The notes below the pieces were generated by a model. It had not been told where the DNA came from. It did not search any database and worked only from the letters and a program-made list of their open reading frames with translations. From contig NC_087074.1 of assembly GCF_026151205.1 (NCBI RefSeq), positions 7,004,001 to 7,068,000 of the forward strand: DNA of 64,000 nucleotides, written 5' to 3'. This stretch comes from Bolinopsis microptera. Taxonomy: Eukaryota; Ctenophora; Tentaculata; Lobata; Bolinopsidae. Every line of letters starts with the position of its first letter. Within the stretch, counting starts at the first letter, position 1. Both the position numbers and the translations under genes were made by a program. This document shows, piece by piece, positions 1 to 21,200 of the stretch.

Positions 1-143
1 TTACCGGAGTAAGACAAAGGCTTCCTAACAATTCTCTAAGGTTATCCCTAATCCCCCGATTGAACATTTAGTGGACACATCATTCAACAAAGGTTTTAAC
101 AAATCGTCAGTTGAATAAAATATAATAATTCACACGCACACCG

Positions 144-8719
<8,576 letters not shown>

Positions 8720-8869
8720 TGCAGCTAATAAAAAACATTTTATTTGAAGACAATCAAAGCTTGGATAGTTATATCATAATAAATAGCTATAAACCCAAAG
8801 TCCTGATAATTAAAGTTTAACTCTTCCACATAAATTAGCAAAAATTGCCCCAGTTGATATATTAGTACA

Positions 8870-9130
8870 AGCAGCTAGACTAAGGTGGTTTGGTCATGCA
8901 TTGAGGAAGAAGAAAGAACTAGAACACACTACTATCTTTGCATTGGATACCTAAGCAAAGGTTTAGAGGCACTCCTTAAAGGAACCTTGAGGGTGCAGCT
9001 CTCGCCTATCTTTAAAGGTGTCAACAACATCACTGTAGATGCTGCAGATCAACAAGCAACAGACAGTGTACATTTAGAGGGGTTTCATACGTTGGAACAA
9101 GGAGTTACTGTGTGGTGCAGGCCACTATAA
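8870..9130 (+). pseudogene. Non-LTR retrotransposon C-terminal remnant
   Basis: Around 8876-8900 one frame reads ARLRWFGHALRKKKE, which matches the RLRWFGH motif common near the C-terminus of LINE reverse transcriptase proteins. Stops and frame changes follow. It is a short relic directly upstream of NAP1L exon 1. Confidence 0.5.
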
Positions 9131-9356
9131 AGACTAATAATAATTTTTTTTAAACTTTTTATATTATATTAAAAATTGACTTTATTTATTTATTTATTTA
9201 TTTTATATTATATTAGTGGCACAACAACTTGAAATGCACAGGTGTACCACGAAAACAGTTCAGGACACTGAAAGGGTATTAGACTTGATACACAAAATAA
9301 ACCTTAATGTGTATGCATTTTCCAGTAGAAACAATTAGGGAAGACAATTGAAGATT

Positions 9357-9425
9357 ATTATTGAATTTTTATATTGAATTTTTATATTGAATTTTTACAT
9401 TGAATTTTTATATTGAATTTTTATA
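9357..9425. repeat. 15-nt AT-rich tandem repeat
   Basis: About five copies of TTGAATTTTTATAT. A short (AAT)n run follows at 9602-9620. Nothing else was identified between 9131 and 9752. Confidence 0.85.
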
Positions 9426-9752
9426 TATAATTTCGATATAGGGTCATTGTTATATTATGTGTATATTGTTTTATTCTTTGTAAGAGGATAAATAAATATT
9501 TGTAAATTTCTGCTTGGCGAGTAAAAAAATTAGGGAAGACTAGGATTGAAAAAATATTAAGATACAATATTATGAGCAGGTTTGAGAAGAAATGTTTCCA
9601 GATAATAATAATAATAATAAATTAATGTTATTTTTATACAGCACCAAAAGGTTAAATATTTTAAATTTAACCCTTACGCTCAGCTGTAAATGATACCTAA
9701 ATGACAGTAGAGATCGTGCATCTCGCCTTGGACTGGAGTAAATACGGAAGTT

Positions 9753-9945
9753 GCCAAATTGTCGTTTAATGTGGGACAATTTCGAAAAACTTAACTACGG
9801 TACTAGCAAAACTGCGCGTTTTTAGAGAATTTTTTAGAGAATTTGTTCAATTTTAGGGAGGGGCGCCAAAAGGGGAGGGGGCGCCAGCAGTGAGGCGCTT
9901 TTTCAGCGGGGGGGGGGGGGGGCAACAGGCAACGTTACGCCACTG
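9753..9945. mobile_element. hAT-like MITE, truncated copy
   Basis: It shares TGTGGGACAATTTCG, GGGAGGGGCGCC and the terminal CAACGTTACGCCACTG with the complete copy at 10352. The left terminus is missing. A G-run (about 15) has expanded internally near 9908. Confidence 0.8.
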
Positions 9946-10336
9946 AACCGCATTGGCAGATCTTTTGAGAAAATCGAAAGAGCTCAAAAGCACGATTTTC
10001 AAAAATGTTTATCTGACACCTGATCGAACCCTGGAGCAGAGAGTAAAACATCGAAAACTGGTAGCAGAATTGAGAGAGAAAGCTCGAGAAACGCCAAACG
10101 AACATCATTTTATCAGGAACGGTGCAGTTTGCAGTCAAGTAAAATCAGTAAAAGATAAGAACACTGTCTCGACAAGTTCAGCAATCAAAAGTAGCAGTGC
10201 AGGAGTAACTAAGAAAAAGGAAAAGAAACCCAGAAAACTTTTACCGCATTACATAGAGTGTTATCGACGACCACCAATAGGATACGTGTCACCAGTCACA
10301 ACTGACTCATCAGATTATGATAATTTAGACAATTAA
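9946..10336 (+). pseudogene. LINE ORF1 C-terminal fragment
   Basis: An open frame (127 codons if started at 9953) reads KSKELKSTIFKNVYLTPDRT then LEQRVKHRKLVAELREKARE and a basic/serine tail ending at 10336. The pattern (VYLTPDRT followed by a charged helix and HHFIRNG) is typical of the end of CR1/L2-type ORF1 proteins. It aligns with the end of the fragment at 33300-33866. It is bracketed by MITE copies and has no upstream ORF1, so it is a relic. Confidence 0.55.
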
Positions 10337-10351
10337 AATTTTGGTGCCCCC

Positions 10352-10639
10352 CAGTGGCGTAACGAAAGGCCCTGCTGACCCCGCTGTGCAGGGGGGCGCC
10401 GTCTTAGGGGGGCGCCAAATCGTCGTTTGAATGTGGGACAATTTCGAAAACTTAACTAAAGTACTAGCAAAACTGCGCGTTTTGCTCTACATACACACTT
10501 TTTTAGAGATTTTACCGGCGTATTCTCTAAAATCACCTAATTTGTTCAATTTTAGGGAGGGGCACCAAAAGGGGAGGGGGCGCCAACAGGGGGGCGCTTT
10601 TTTCGGCAGGGGGCGCCAACAGGCAACGTTACGCCACTG
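10352..10639. mobile_element. hAT-like MITE, complete copy
   Basis: It starts CAGTGGCGTAACG and ends CGTTACGCCACTG, 13-nt perfect terminal inverted repeats. GTGCCCCC occurs directly on both sides (10344-10351 and 10640-10647), an exact 8-nt target-site duplication as hAT transposases produce. The interior has GGGGGGCGCC-rich blocks and no ORF of interest. Confidence 0.88.
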
Positions 10640-10775
10640 GTGCCCCCTTTTTCAAATTTGTTTGTTTGTTTTTCAAATTCCATTGATATTTATGTAACTT
10701 GAGTAACTTTTTCTACCAAAACGTTTTCGATCGGGAATCGTTTTAAAATTATTATGGGGAACATCTTGACTTGAT

Positions 10776-11010
10776 ATTGTCGTTTGAATGTGGGACAATT
10801 TCGAAAACTTAAGTTAAGTACTAGCAAAACTGTGTGTTTTGCTTTAGATACACACTTTTTTAGAGATTTTACATTTTACTGGCGTATCCTCTAAAATCAC
10901 CTAATTTGTTCAATTTTAGGGAGGAGCACCAAAAGGGGAGGGGGCGCCAACAGGGGGCGCTTTTTCGGCAGGGGGGGGCGGGGGCGCCAACAGGCAACGT
11001 TACGCCACTG
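10776..11010. mobile_element. hAT-like MITE, truncated copy
   Basis: Same orientation as the copy at 10352, beginning at ATTGTCGTTTGAATGTG and ending CAACGTTACGCCACTG. The first ~75 nt are missing. Confidence 0.82.
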
Positions 11011-11468
11011 TTGTAGCCTATAATAATTAGAAGTTTGTTAAATAGATACATACAACGGTTTTAATATTATTACATGACACATTATAGGATTGAATTAATA
11101 TTGTTATTAAAATACTCATTGTAGCCATATAATTTAGATTTTCATCATCATATGCTACGCGGGTTCAAGTGAAACAAATTTTTTTTAGTGAAACAAATTT
11201 AAAATTTTATCCTTTATTTTACAATCATAATATAATAATATTTATAAGCCTCCGTTTTGAAAGTTTTAAATTTTAATATATTCACATTTATATTTAAAAT
11301 TTAATTTAATGTATAAGTCAATAACTGGCCGCCAAAGCCGCGCATTCTTGAAAACAGGATTAAATTGTTCATGATTATACGACAAATAGAAATAAATTTA
11401 AAACTATCCGTGGTTTTTTTAATAAATAAATTACAAATTATACTTACTTGATACTTGATAAGGTCTCC
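11011..11468. other. AT-rich spacer
   Basis: No coding or structural feature was seen. It leads into the 3' end of the RTE-like LINE, whose 3' tail probably lies here. Confidence 0.4.
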
Positions 11469-12308
11469 TCAATCATTCGAGTGGCCTGCACCAAGGAATT
11501 GCCGCTTATGTCGTATCATCTCTCTCCAGTGCTTTCGGTTTCCTGCCAACTCTTGGACCTTATCAAATACAATGTCTGGATCTCCTGTGAATGTTACTGC
11601 GTCTTCTAGGACACAGGTTCGCCAATTCTTTCTTGGCCGCCCACGTGATCTTCGGCCGTGAGCAGGTGTCCAGTCAAGTAGATACTTTGGTAGCCTGGTG
11701 TCCGGCATTCTAGAAACATGTCCAAACCAGCGAAGACGGTTGGCACTGATGTAGGTTATAACCGGGTTTATTCTTGCCCGCTCCAACACTTGAACATTGC
11801 TCGTCCTGTGGAACCACTTAATTCGAAGGATTCTCCTCAAACAGTTTTGATGAAAAACTTCGAAGCGATGTAGTTGCTTTGAAGTAGTGTTCCAGACTTC
11901 GCTTCCATAAAGTAATATTGTTAGAACCGCTGCAACATATATACGTATTTTGGTGTTAGTTTGGATATTGCGATTCTTCCAAATATTACCGAGCTGATTG
12001 AATGCTCCTGAGGCTTTCTGGATCCGTGCAGACAAGTCCCGGTCAATAGTCCCATCACTTGATATAATCGACCCAAGGTAAGTGAAGTTGCTGACTTGCT
12101 GGATAGCCGTGTCTCCTACTGTAATGTCCACCGTTGATGCTTCAGTATACGGCCTCTGTGATGTATTCTTGCCGATGGCCATAACCTCTGTTTTCTTCGC
12201 ATTGATTCTGAGGCCAGCCTGAGCCGCATACTTGCATAAAAGATCAGTCGTCTCCTGGAGACCGTCCTTGGTGTTGTCCATGATAGCCAAATCATCTGCA
12301 TAGTCAAA
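11469..12308 (-). pseudogene. RTE-like LINE, piece 3 (RT palm C-half and C-terminal domain)
   Basis: An open frame of about 280 codons starts at the reverse transcriptase YADD box (DYADDLAIM) and continues through LRINAKKTEVMAIG, NFTYLGSIIS, LLYGSEVW and RLRWFGHVSRMPD to a stop at 11469. It is the 3' part of the element whose other pieces lie at 15376-14835 and 25169-23296 in the same orientation. Residues upstream of YADD (RRRREG) are probably from the inserted DNA, not the element. Confidence 0.85.
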
Positions 12309-12386
12309 CCCCTCTCTCCTTCTCCTCTCTTCAGGTTTATTCTTCAATTTTTAAAAAAATTAGATAGCAGATATATTTTCTTTTAA

Positions 12387-13743
12387 GGGGGGGGGCCAAT
12401 GGATATTTTTTTGTGAAACTTGATTTCGAGATAGCAGTTGACCAACAAACTAGGACCAGTGACCGAACTTTTGAGGGGGTCCCGGACCCCAACCGCCAAA
12501 CGGTGCCCGCGGGGCAGCCACGCCCATATTTGGTCCAAATTAGGCCCAATTTAGCCAAATACCCTGAACATGCCCAAAACCCAAATTTTAGGTGCTCTAC
12601 TTGTAGCTAGTGGTCTCCTGAACTCGTATATGAAATTTCATCAAGATTGGATAAAAAATGACTGAGTTATGAGCCAAAAACCATATGCCCATATTTGGGC
12701 ATACGCACCAAATTTGGTAGATTTCGTCCCATAAATTGGTCAAATATCAATATTTTCCACTGAAACTTACTTTATATGAAAGGTAAGCCTAAACTACATA
12801 TTCTCTGTAAGTTATAGCTTTATATCTGTTTAAATGTGGATACTAAGGCGAAAAGACCACAAAAAATGAACTAAATTGCCCATATCTTGGTTCGCGATAT
12901 TCGCGGAATTGATCTCATTAAAATTGTAACAACTCGATCAGTTTTCAAAATTTTTCCATGAAATTTTCGGAATCGACTCGAAATCGCATTTCCACCTTAG
13001 TTTGAGAACAAATTTTTGATTTAGGCCTCCAAAAAAATTTGGCGGCCAAATTCCAAAATTTTCCCGGAGAAATTCAGAATTTGGCCGCCAAATTTTTTTT
13101 GAGGCCTTAATCAAAAATTTGTTCTCAAACTAAGGTGGAAATGCGATTTCGAGTCGATTCCGAAAATTTCATGGACAAATTTTGAAAACTGATCGAGTTG
13201 TTACAATTTTAATGAGATCAATTCCGCGAATATCGCGAACCAAGATATGGGCAATTTAGTTCATTTTTTGTGGTCTTTTCGCCTTAGTATCCACATTTAA
13301 ACAGATATAAAGCTATAACTTACAGAGAATATATAGTTTAGGCTTACCTTTCATATAAAGTAAGTTTCAGTGGAAAATATTGATATTTGACCAATTTATG
13401 GGACGAAATCTACCAAATTTGGTGCGTATGCCCAAATATGGGCATATGGTTTTTGGCTCATAACTCAGTCATTTTTTGTCCAATCTTGATGAAATTTCAT
13501 ATACGAGTTCAGGAGACCACTAGCTACAAGTAGAGCACCTAAAATTTGGGTTTTGGGCATGTTCAGGGTATTTGGCTAAATTGGGCCTAATTTGGACCAA
13601 ATATGGGCGTGGCTGCCCCGCGGGCACCGTTTGGCGGTTGGGGTCCGGGACCCCCTCAGAAGTTCGGTCACTGGTCCTAGTTTGTTGGTCAACTGCTATC
13701 TCGAAATCAAGTTTCACAAAAAAATATCCATTGGCCCCCCCCC
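12387..13743. mobile_element. Large palindromic fold-back element, copy 2 (TTAA target site)
   Basis: Two arms of about 678 nt with a centre near 13065. The ends are a run of 9 G (left) and 9 C (right) next to CCAATGGATAT and its complement. TTAA abuts both ends (12383-12386 and 13744-13747), the duplication typical of piggyBac-type insertion. The outer ~330 nt of each arm are close to copy 1; the inner parts have diverged more. It sits within the 2.5-kb insertion that splits the RTE-like LINE. Confidence 0.88.
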
Positions 13744-14828
13744 TTAAATGAAGTAATGGCATTATACATTGTTTGTTATCGTATGTATGTTGTGTATAGT
13801 GTTTGCTGACTGGGTATATGCTATATATTTTGAGGCTCACGACGTCTCGTCCCATGGGTGGAGTTGTAGGCTGAGTATGTGTTCAAATCTCCTTACTTCG
13901 TATGGTGAAACATTGAAAGGTTTGCCTTAGCCTTTGGGACGAGTGTTTGCCCACCGGGGATCCAAATATATGATTATCATGGACATTACTTTGACACATA
14001 AACTAATCAAACGACTTTAATGATTCCAGAAAATTTTACTAACTGCATTTAGCTAGTTTATAGTAAATACACACGATCGCAGAATAGAGGAGCACAATTG
14101 GGTTCCTTGTTCTGCGACTGAGTTTCCTCGGTGGGCCGACAGGTTTTTGTTGTGTAGTAGTGCTGGGAAAAAAAAAAACGCTTTAACTATCAATGAGAGT
14201 ACAAATTTTTAATTCTTGACCTTAGTGCCACAGTTTCTGTGGTAAAAACAAATTTATAGTTAAACGTTATATATTGTAGAAGGGCATGATTTACTCACAT
14301 CACTAAGCATCTGGATGGATAATTAGCACACAAAGATAAACTGACCTTTAAACATGACCACCAGCTATACCACGTAACCATAGCTCCGAAATAAATAAAT
14401 TGCTCTACATAGAAACATCTGGCCTGATCCTATCACATTGTGGTCCCCAGGGGTTCGGTAAAGCCCTTACAGGCAACTGGGTCCTTTTACCAGCCACAAT
14501 AAAATTGATCATGCCAGTACTGTCATAAACTGTAACCAACTATTTAAAAATTAGATATCTTTTGCTAAATTTTAAATTTTAAGTCATAGAGCAATCTTCT
14601 CAATTTTAAAATTTTTAAGAATTATATTTTACCCTAACTATGATGTGGTCATGGTGGCATTTCATACTTAACTAAATTTCAACTTTGAAAGTAAATAGAT
14701 TATTAGTGACAACAAAATTATAGTTTAAGACATCCATTCTACATTGTGTTTCCAATATTAGAATTTATGATATGTATTGATTGAATAATTGGTAATAAAT
14801 TTAACTTTTGTTTTATTAAACTTTTGTT
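13744..14828. other. Rest of the insertion in the RTE-like LINE; no gene seen
   Basis: AT-rich sequence with no credible ORF and no recognised repeat apart from short A/T runs. It completes the roughly 2.5-kb segment (12309-14834) separating LINE pieces 2 and 3. Confidence 0.4.
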
Positions 14829-15376
14829 TTATTCAGTATCCAGGACGACTGTATCCTGACCAGAGCTGGTGGTAGCTCTCTGCAGCACTGCCCCGTGTGA
14901 CAACACTTTGTTATCCTCAGCCCGCTGCGCAGGCAGGTTGATGCAAACATTAAAGATAGGTGGACCCTGAATATCCCCCTGCCCAGAACCAGATGTAACG
15001 TCAAACCACTCAGAGAGCTCGCCATTATGTCTGACAGCGCTGACGGTGCCGCAAAAGAATGCTTGCATTATGCGAATGTATTTACAAGGCAAGCCATAAT
15101 GACTGAAAGCTTTCCAGATAAACTCCCGATTAAGTGAATCGAAAGCAGCTTTAAAGTCAACAAAATTTATGTAAAGGGGGAGATTAAACTCAATGCTGTT
15201 GTGAATAATAGTACGGAGCGAATAAATCTGATCTATGCAAGACCTGTTTTTCCTGAACCCGCACTGATTCTCTCGGAGCAGTTCTTCAAGCCCCGCATTC
15301 ATCCGTCGCAACACTATTATCTGATAGAGTTTTGATGCCGTGGAGCGTAGGGTAATGCCCCTGTTGTTCGAGCAGT
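14829..15376 (-). pseudogene. RTE-like LINE, piece 2 (RT N-half)
   Basis: Reads NNRGITL, SKLYQIIVLRRMN, NQCGFRKNRSCIDQI, FVDFKAAFDSLNR (first catalytic Asp region) and GSGQGDIQGPP before breaking at about 14835. The first residues seem to follow directly from piece 1 (which ends at PKKGDL), and its end directly precedes the YADD of piece 3. The residues from 15392 to 15377 belong to the inserted DNA. Confidence 0.85.
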
Positions 15377-17118
15377 GTGATGTATCTATCAATGAGAATG
15401 ATCCTGAGCTATTTAACTTTCATTTTGCAAATGTTGGATCAAGATTACAAAATCAGGCCCCCAATATTGAAAGAGTTAGTTTTACTGATTTTTTACCTCC
15501 TAGAACTTCTAACATCTCATTTGATAGATTCCAAGAAATAAATGAAACTGATATCCTAATGTATGTCGAAACACTCAAGAATGACAAGGCCTCATTTGAC
15601 GATGTGCCTCTATTTTTACTTAAGCAAGCTGTACCACACATAGTTGAGCCACTGACCCATATTGTCAATTTGAGCCTTAATACAGGTGTTGTACCAACCC
15701 TTTGTAAAAAAGCTAGAGTAACTCCCATCCATAAGGCAGGAATGAAAGATGATCCTAATAATTACAGGCCAATATCCATCCTTCCACTTGTAGGAAAACT
15801 TATAGAATACTTTGTCGGCAAGCAACTCACCGATTACATGGAAGAGAACAAACTTTTCATCCGGCATCAATATGGCTTTCGGAAAAATCACTCCACAACT
15901 TATTTGATGTACGATCTGATGGACGAAATATATATGAGTAAATCTAAGTCTTATAAACCAGGAATCATCTTTCTTGATCTTAAGAAGGCCTTTGACACAG
16001 TGAATCATGAAATATTGCTTCAAAAATTGGCATATTATGGAATTGGTGGCATTGCTTTAACCTGGTTTCAGAACTTCTTATCTTGTAGATATCAATGCAC
16101 AAGGATCAATGGCAAAATAAGCTCATTTTTAGAAGTTCTGAGTGGTGTACCACAAGGAAGCATCATTGGGCCTATATTATTTAGTATCTTCATAAATGAC
16201 ATCATTTATGCCTGTAACCTATCTAAGCCCTTTCTATTTGCAGATGATGGTGCACTATTCTTTGATCAAACCTGCAGAAGCACATTTATAAACATGAAAA
16301 TAGAACTTATGACAATCTTTAAATGGCTCAGTGTAAATAAATTATCACTCAATGAAACGAAGACTGAATTCCTATTGTTTGATTCTGTTGATCAACATGA
16401 TGAATTAACCATTGAATGTAATGAGGTAACTTTCACAATCAAGGAGTGCAAAGAGACAAAATATCTTGGCCTCATTCTAGATAGTAAATTAAACTTCAAA
16501 AGCCATGTAGATTATATTATTAAGAAGGTCATGAAGAGAATTGGTGCCATGTATAGAAGTAAAGCACTGCTACCCATTAAATATAGGAAAATGTTTGCCA
16601 ATGCACTCATGTTGCCACAATTCGATTATTTAGACACGATCTATTGTAGAGCTGGCAAGACAAAACTTGCTGAACTTGACACTCTGTACAAAAAGGTAGC
16701 CAAAATAGCTCTCAACGTTCCACAAACAGAGAGCAGCCTTAATGTTTATAGAGACATGAAATGGTTACCACTCCATCTTAGACGACAACTCCATCTGTCA
16801 AATTATATGTTTAGAATCATCCATGACAATTGTCCTACAAACTTTATGAACAAATTTAGTTACATATCAGGAGGTAGTAGGAGCGGCGAAAGCTGCAACC
16901 TATATGTTAATAGATCAACATCACATAAAAACTTTCAATACTTGGGGGCAAAATGTTGGAATAATGTTCCAACAGATCTACGAAATCTGCCCGATGTTAA
17001 AAGCTTAAGTGATTCGTATAAGAAACAGCTACTCTCATCTATAACAACAGACCTTAATTATACCGTCGACAATTCATATGACAAATTTTACACTGCAATC
17101 ATAGTCGACGATAACTAA
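15377..17118 (+). pseudogene. CR1/jockey-like LINE ORF2 fragment, 5'-truncated
   Basis: About 580 open codons with the RT order PIHKAG, NYRPISILP, QYGFRKNHST, FLDLKKAFDTVNH (Asp), LSGVPQGSIIGPILF, FADDGALF (active-site variant of YADD), KTKYLG and a C-terminal domain ending at 17118. The endonuclease half is missing, as in typical 5'-truncated LINE insertions. The frame itself has no stop, so it is fairly young. It is inserted in plus orientation inside the minus-strand RTE-like LINE. CR1 versus another jockey-superfamily clade is not resolved. Confidence 0.85.
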
Positions 17119-17959
17119 GTATCTTCTAATTCTTTTAAATCTGAGGCATATATAATTGATGTATCGAAAGGATTTTCCCTTTTTTTACCTTTTTTTGATT
17201 GATTTTGCACATGACTGACATGTTTTAACTGGAGGAAGGGTTCGCACAGTGGTAGTTTTATAAACCACTTTTAATTTATTGACCTATTATTTTAATTCAA
17301 TAAAGTGAGACAGTAACACTAGTGGATGATAGAAACATAAACTTCAAACGAGGAATACAAATCAAGTCAGACAAAGCCTCCTGGAGTTTCTGCCATCCTG
17401 TAAATGGTATATAAGATTAACATCAGTCCTCTTTTAGTTTTTCTTTCTGTTTCTTCACGGTATCCGGCTTTATTAGGCGATCTTCACGGATACCAGAACA
17501 TGTAGCAGGAGAACTTATTCGTTAGGCGTTGGCAGCTGTTTAGAAATGCTTCTTCTGTAGATCTTTATAAATCTTCTTTCTTCTGTGTATAAATGGCCAT
17601 ATGTGAATGATGATTAAATGAGATGGGTGTGATATGAGGATAGATTATGCAATCCTCTCAACTAACTTAAAAGCCAGTGGTAATGAACCAAAACAAACAA
17701 ATACCAGCTCCACAAAGAGTTATGCAGGCTAAAAGGCTGCCTCATAAAGGAGGACTTCAGAGGGAGGTTAAACAGGTGTCTCAACTGACTAATATATATC
17801 CCCTTTTCATTTTTTTTCCATTTTTTTTTTTTTTTCTTTTTTTTTTTTTTTCAGTTATCCTAAACACAGTTCAGGTTACTGACCGGGACTTCGGATTTTT
17901 ATATTATCATTTTACAACAACCCAGGGGAACCAGGCTATTGGCCGGGACTTCGGTCTTT

Positions 17960-18007
<48 letters not shown>

Positions 18008-18234
18008 TAAGTAAACATTTTTATAATCATAGCAAAACTAGTCAAATAACTTAGTTTGCACTTTAAAAATCCCATGAAACTCACACGCACTGATTTTAAA
18101 AACTAATCTGCAAAAGTAAAAAATAAAGATTCTGACTCAAAACAAAAATGACATTAAAATGTATGAAAAAGCTAAAAATATAAACGATAAATCCATAAAT
18201 AAAAAATAAATTCGATGTTCACTCTTTAAAAATA
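17119..18234. other. LINE 3' end and copia 3' flank, with poly-T tract
   Basis: It includes two T-rich runs (17814-17850 and an almost pure T39 at 17963-18001, equivalent to a minus-strand poly-A) and two copies of a short CCGGGACTTCGG block near 17882 and 17943. A ~30-nt sequence (TTCAATAAAGTGAGACAGTA) at about 17296-17318 also occurs on the other side of the copia gene at 22545-22567, and so does the block GTGGTAGTTTTATA near 17252 and 22582. No other gene was seen. Confidence 0.5.
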
Positions 18235-21200
18235 CTAGTCCCTCTCAAAACACATACGCAGACTTTGAGAACTAGGCCCTCTCTTAGTCAAAACATCAGC
18301 AGGCATCGTCCTTGAGGGCATAAAGTTAACAGTTATTTCACCCTTCTCAACCATTTCCCTTAGTGATGCCATGGTAACTATCAGTCTTTTTTCAATGGGG
18401 TCCTTTGTCTTCTGTACAAGCTCTAGAAGTCCTTTATTGTCAATAAAACAGTCTATGGTCACATTTAAAGAATCTCCCAGTATTTGTTGTAGTGTTTGCT
18501 GAATAAAAATGGTGTGATCAGCCGCTTTCAGGAGTGCAAGGCTTTCAGCGGCTAAAGTACTGTAACAGACTCTGTCCAACTTTACAGATTTCCAACAGAC
18601 AGGGTTTTTGACTCTACCATCTTTATCCGAAATAAGTATCAGATACCCACACTGACTACCATTGTTACTAAGATTTCCAAACGATGCATCACTGTATGTA
18701 AGTAGTCTTACTCCATTGTTTATGTTAGGCAGTTCTCTGAAGGTCAGTGGGGCATCTTCATCAGTTTTAAGCTTTTTGACTATCTTGTTGTGAAGCATTA
18801 TGTCTGAGACGTTGGGATCTTTCAGATTATTGCTCAACTGACAAGCATCAAACGAAATATCTGGTCTGGTTTGGACAGATAACCAGATAAGTTGTCCAAC
18901 ACCTGATCTGTACTGTACATACTCTTCGTGAGTCAGAGCATGTGTTTTCTGGCTTCTTCTGTTACTTGATAGTCCTATGGTCTTTAAAGCACTGATATAA
19001 TCTGACTGTCCAACAGTGATTTCATATGAGATTGGATCTTGTTCCACCTCAAGTCCAAGATATGTGAATCGCGATGCTTCCTGTGACTTAATCTCAAATC
19101 CATGCAGCACATCTTTGTGAATATTAGACTCAAAACCTTTGGTCCCTGCATAGATGAAGTCATCTACATGTACAGTCATTATTCCTGCAAGATCTTCTTT
19201 GTCAACTCTTGAAAAGAACAGAGCATCATCATATAAACATTTCTTTAAACCAGCTTGTTCACTGTGGTCTTTTACATTTTTGTACCACATCTTTGCAGCA
19301 TCTGACAGTCCATAAACACATTTGTTCAGCTTCCACAGTATTCCTGGTTTATAGCATTCCTTTGGAGGGGTAAGATAAACTAGTCGCTCAATTGGTTTAC
19401 CTTGTAGAAATGCTGAGGTTATATCAAGAGAATGAATAGGCCACTTCATTGATGCTGCTACTGTGAATAGAAGTCTTAGAGATTCTTTTCGACAAGTAGG
19501 ACTGACTCTTTCGGTACTATCAAGAGGAATTTCCTCAAAACCTCGAGCTACCAAACGGGCCTTTTTCTTATGACCATTGTCATTTGTGACCCACCTTGTC
19601 GAAATGGGGACAAACTGATCATCTACTTCGTGAGCCTCAACCTCTTCATACACATTGTTTTGCTTCCATTTTTCGATTTCGTCAGTCTTCTGTGACTTAT
19701 AGGGGTCAGTGTTTAACACTTCGATACTGACCTTCTTCTTCTCATACTTTGACTTAGCTTTGCAGAACTTCTGCTCCTTTGTAGACATTGATTCCTCTAC
19801 ATTAGTTTCGTTGCTTTGTGGTATATTATCTGTGCTTACAGTATTATTATCATCCTCTTCAGCAGGAGCAATATCGAAAGCGTTCAACAGAACATCATTT
19901 TTCAGCATTTGAGTTGCATTGTAAAATTCTTCAACAGTGTGATTAGGCTCATCTGGTGGATCAGTCCCACTTACTTCGGAAACATCTTTTGAGTACAGTT
20001 CATTTACATTGACAACATGAATCCGGTGGCATCGAACAATATACCCACCATGTCTTACAACTACAACTTTCTTGTCCACACCTATAACTGTTCCTGGTCC
20101 TCGCCATCGCTTATCATCATTTCTTTTGTAGTATACCATATCACCCGACTGTATCTCATCAGTGTACACTTCTCTAGTTTTTGATCTAATGGCTCGTCTG
20201 ATCATCTCACTAGCTTCGCTTTCCATCATTCTTTTTCGAGCACTGTAGATGGCAGAGATGTTCTTGGCAACAGTTTCACTTGGACTCTCATCTTCAACAA
20301 TCGTTGGACTAGCATAGGGATCATCAATAGAAGTGAGAGATGGATTTTTGCCAAAGATTAACTGATATGGCGAGAAACCATTTACATTTGCCAAAGTGTT
20401 CTTGGCATGACAGGCCCATGCTAAAGCAACTTCAACTGAGCATTTAGTATCTTCCATGATCTTTATCATACTGTTAGACAAAAGGGCATGGTGCCGTTCT
20501 ACAAGGGCATTGCTCCAAGGTGCTTCAGCTCCAGTAGTGATGATATGAACGTTGAATTTCTCACAGAGGTCAACAAAACTTTTGTTAACATATTCCCCTC
20601 CATTGTCACTCATGAACTTCTTCGGTGGTCCAAAAGTGTTGATCCAGTGTGTAAAGACACTTTCCACAATGGTTTCCTTGTCTTTTGACCTGATAACTTT
20701 TGCAGCAGAGAATCTGGTTTTATGGTCAATCATGTGCTGGATGTAAATGTTTTTATTCTTGTCGTACACCTTAATATCCATGGCAACGGTATCATTGAAG
20801 TCTTTGGCTAAAGGCATACAGACTACTGGACGATTATTCGGTCGCTTGTATCTCTTGCACACATCACAGTTAGACGATACTGTGTCAATCTCTCGAGCAA
20901 TTTCCTTGGTAAGCTGTCCTGCTGTTCTTAAGAGTGACTTTAACTTTTCAGGTGGGGGATGGGCGAATTGCTTATGTAGCTTAATCGCTATCTTTCTTTT
21001 GTCAGTACTTTCCATGGTCAGGTTTACAATTTCCTCTCCTGATTTACATAAGCAGACTTGTTGATGGATAGTATTCTTGCTCAGAGGGATGCTACAGTGT
21101 CCTGATTCATTGAAGATGATTTTCTGCTTTACACCAAAAGCCTTCACTGTGTCATCTCCAAAGTCCAATACCATTCTAGCATCTTTCATTGACTGTTTGC

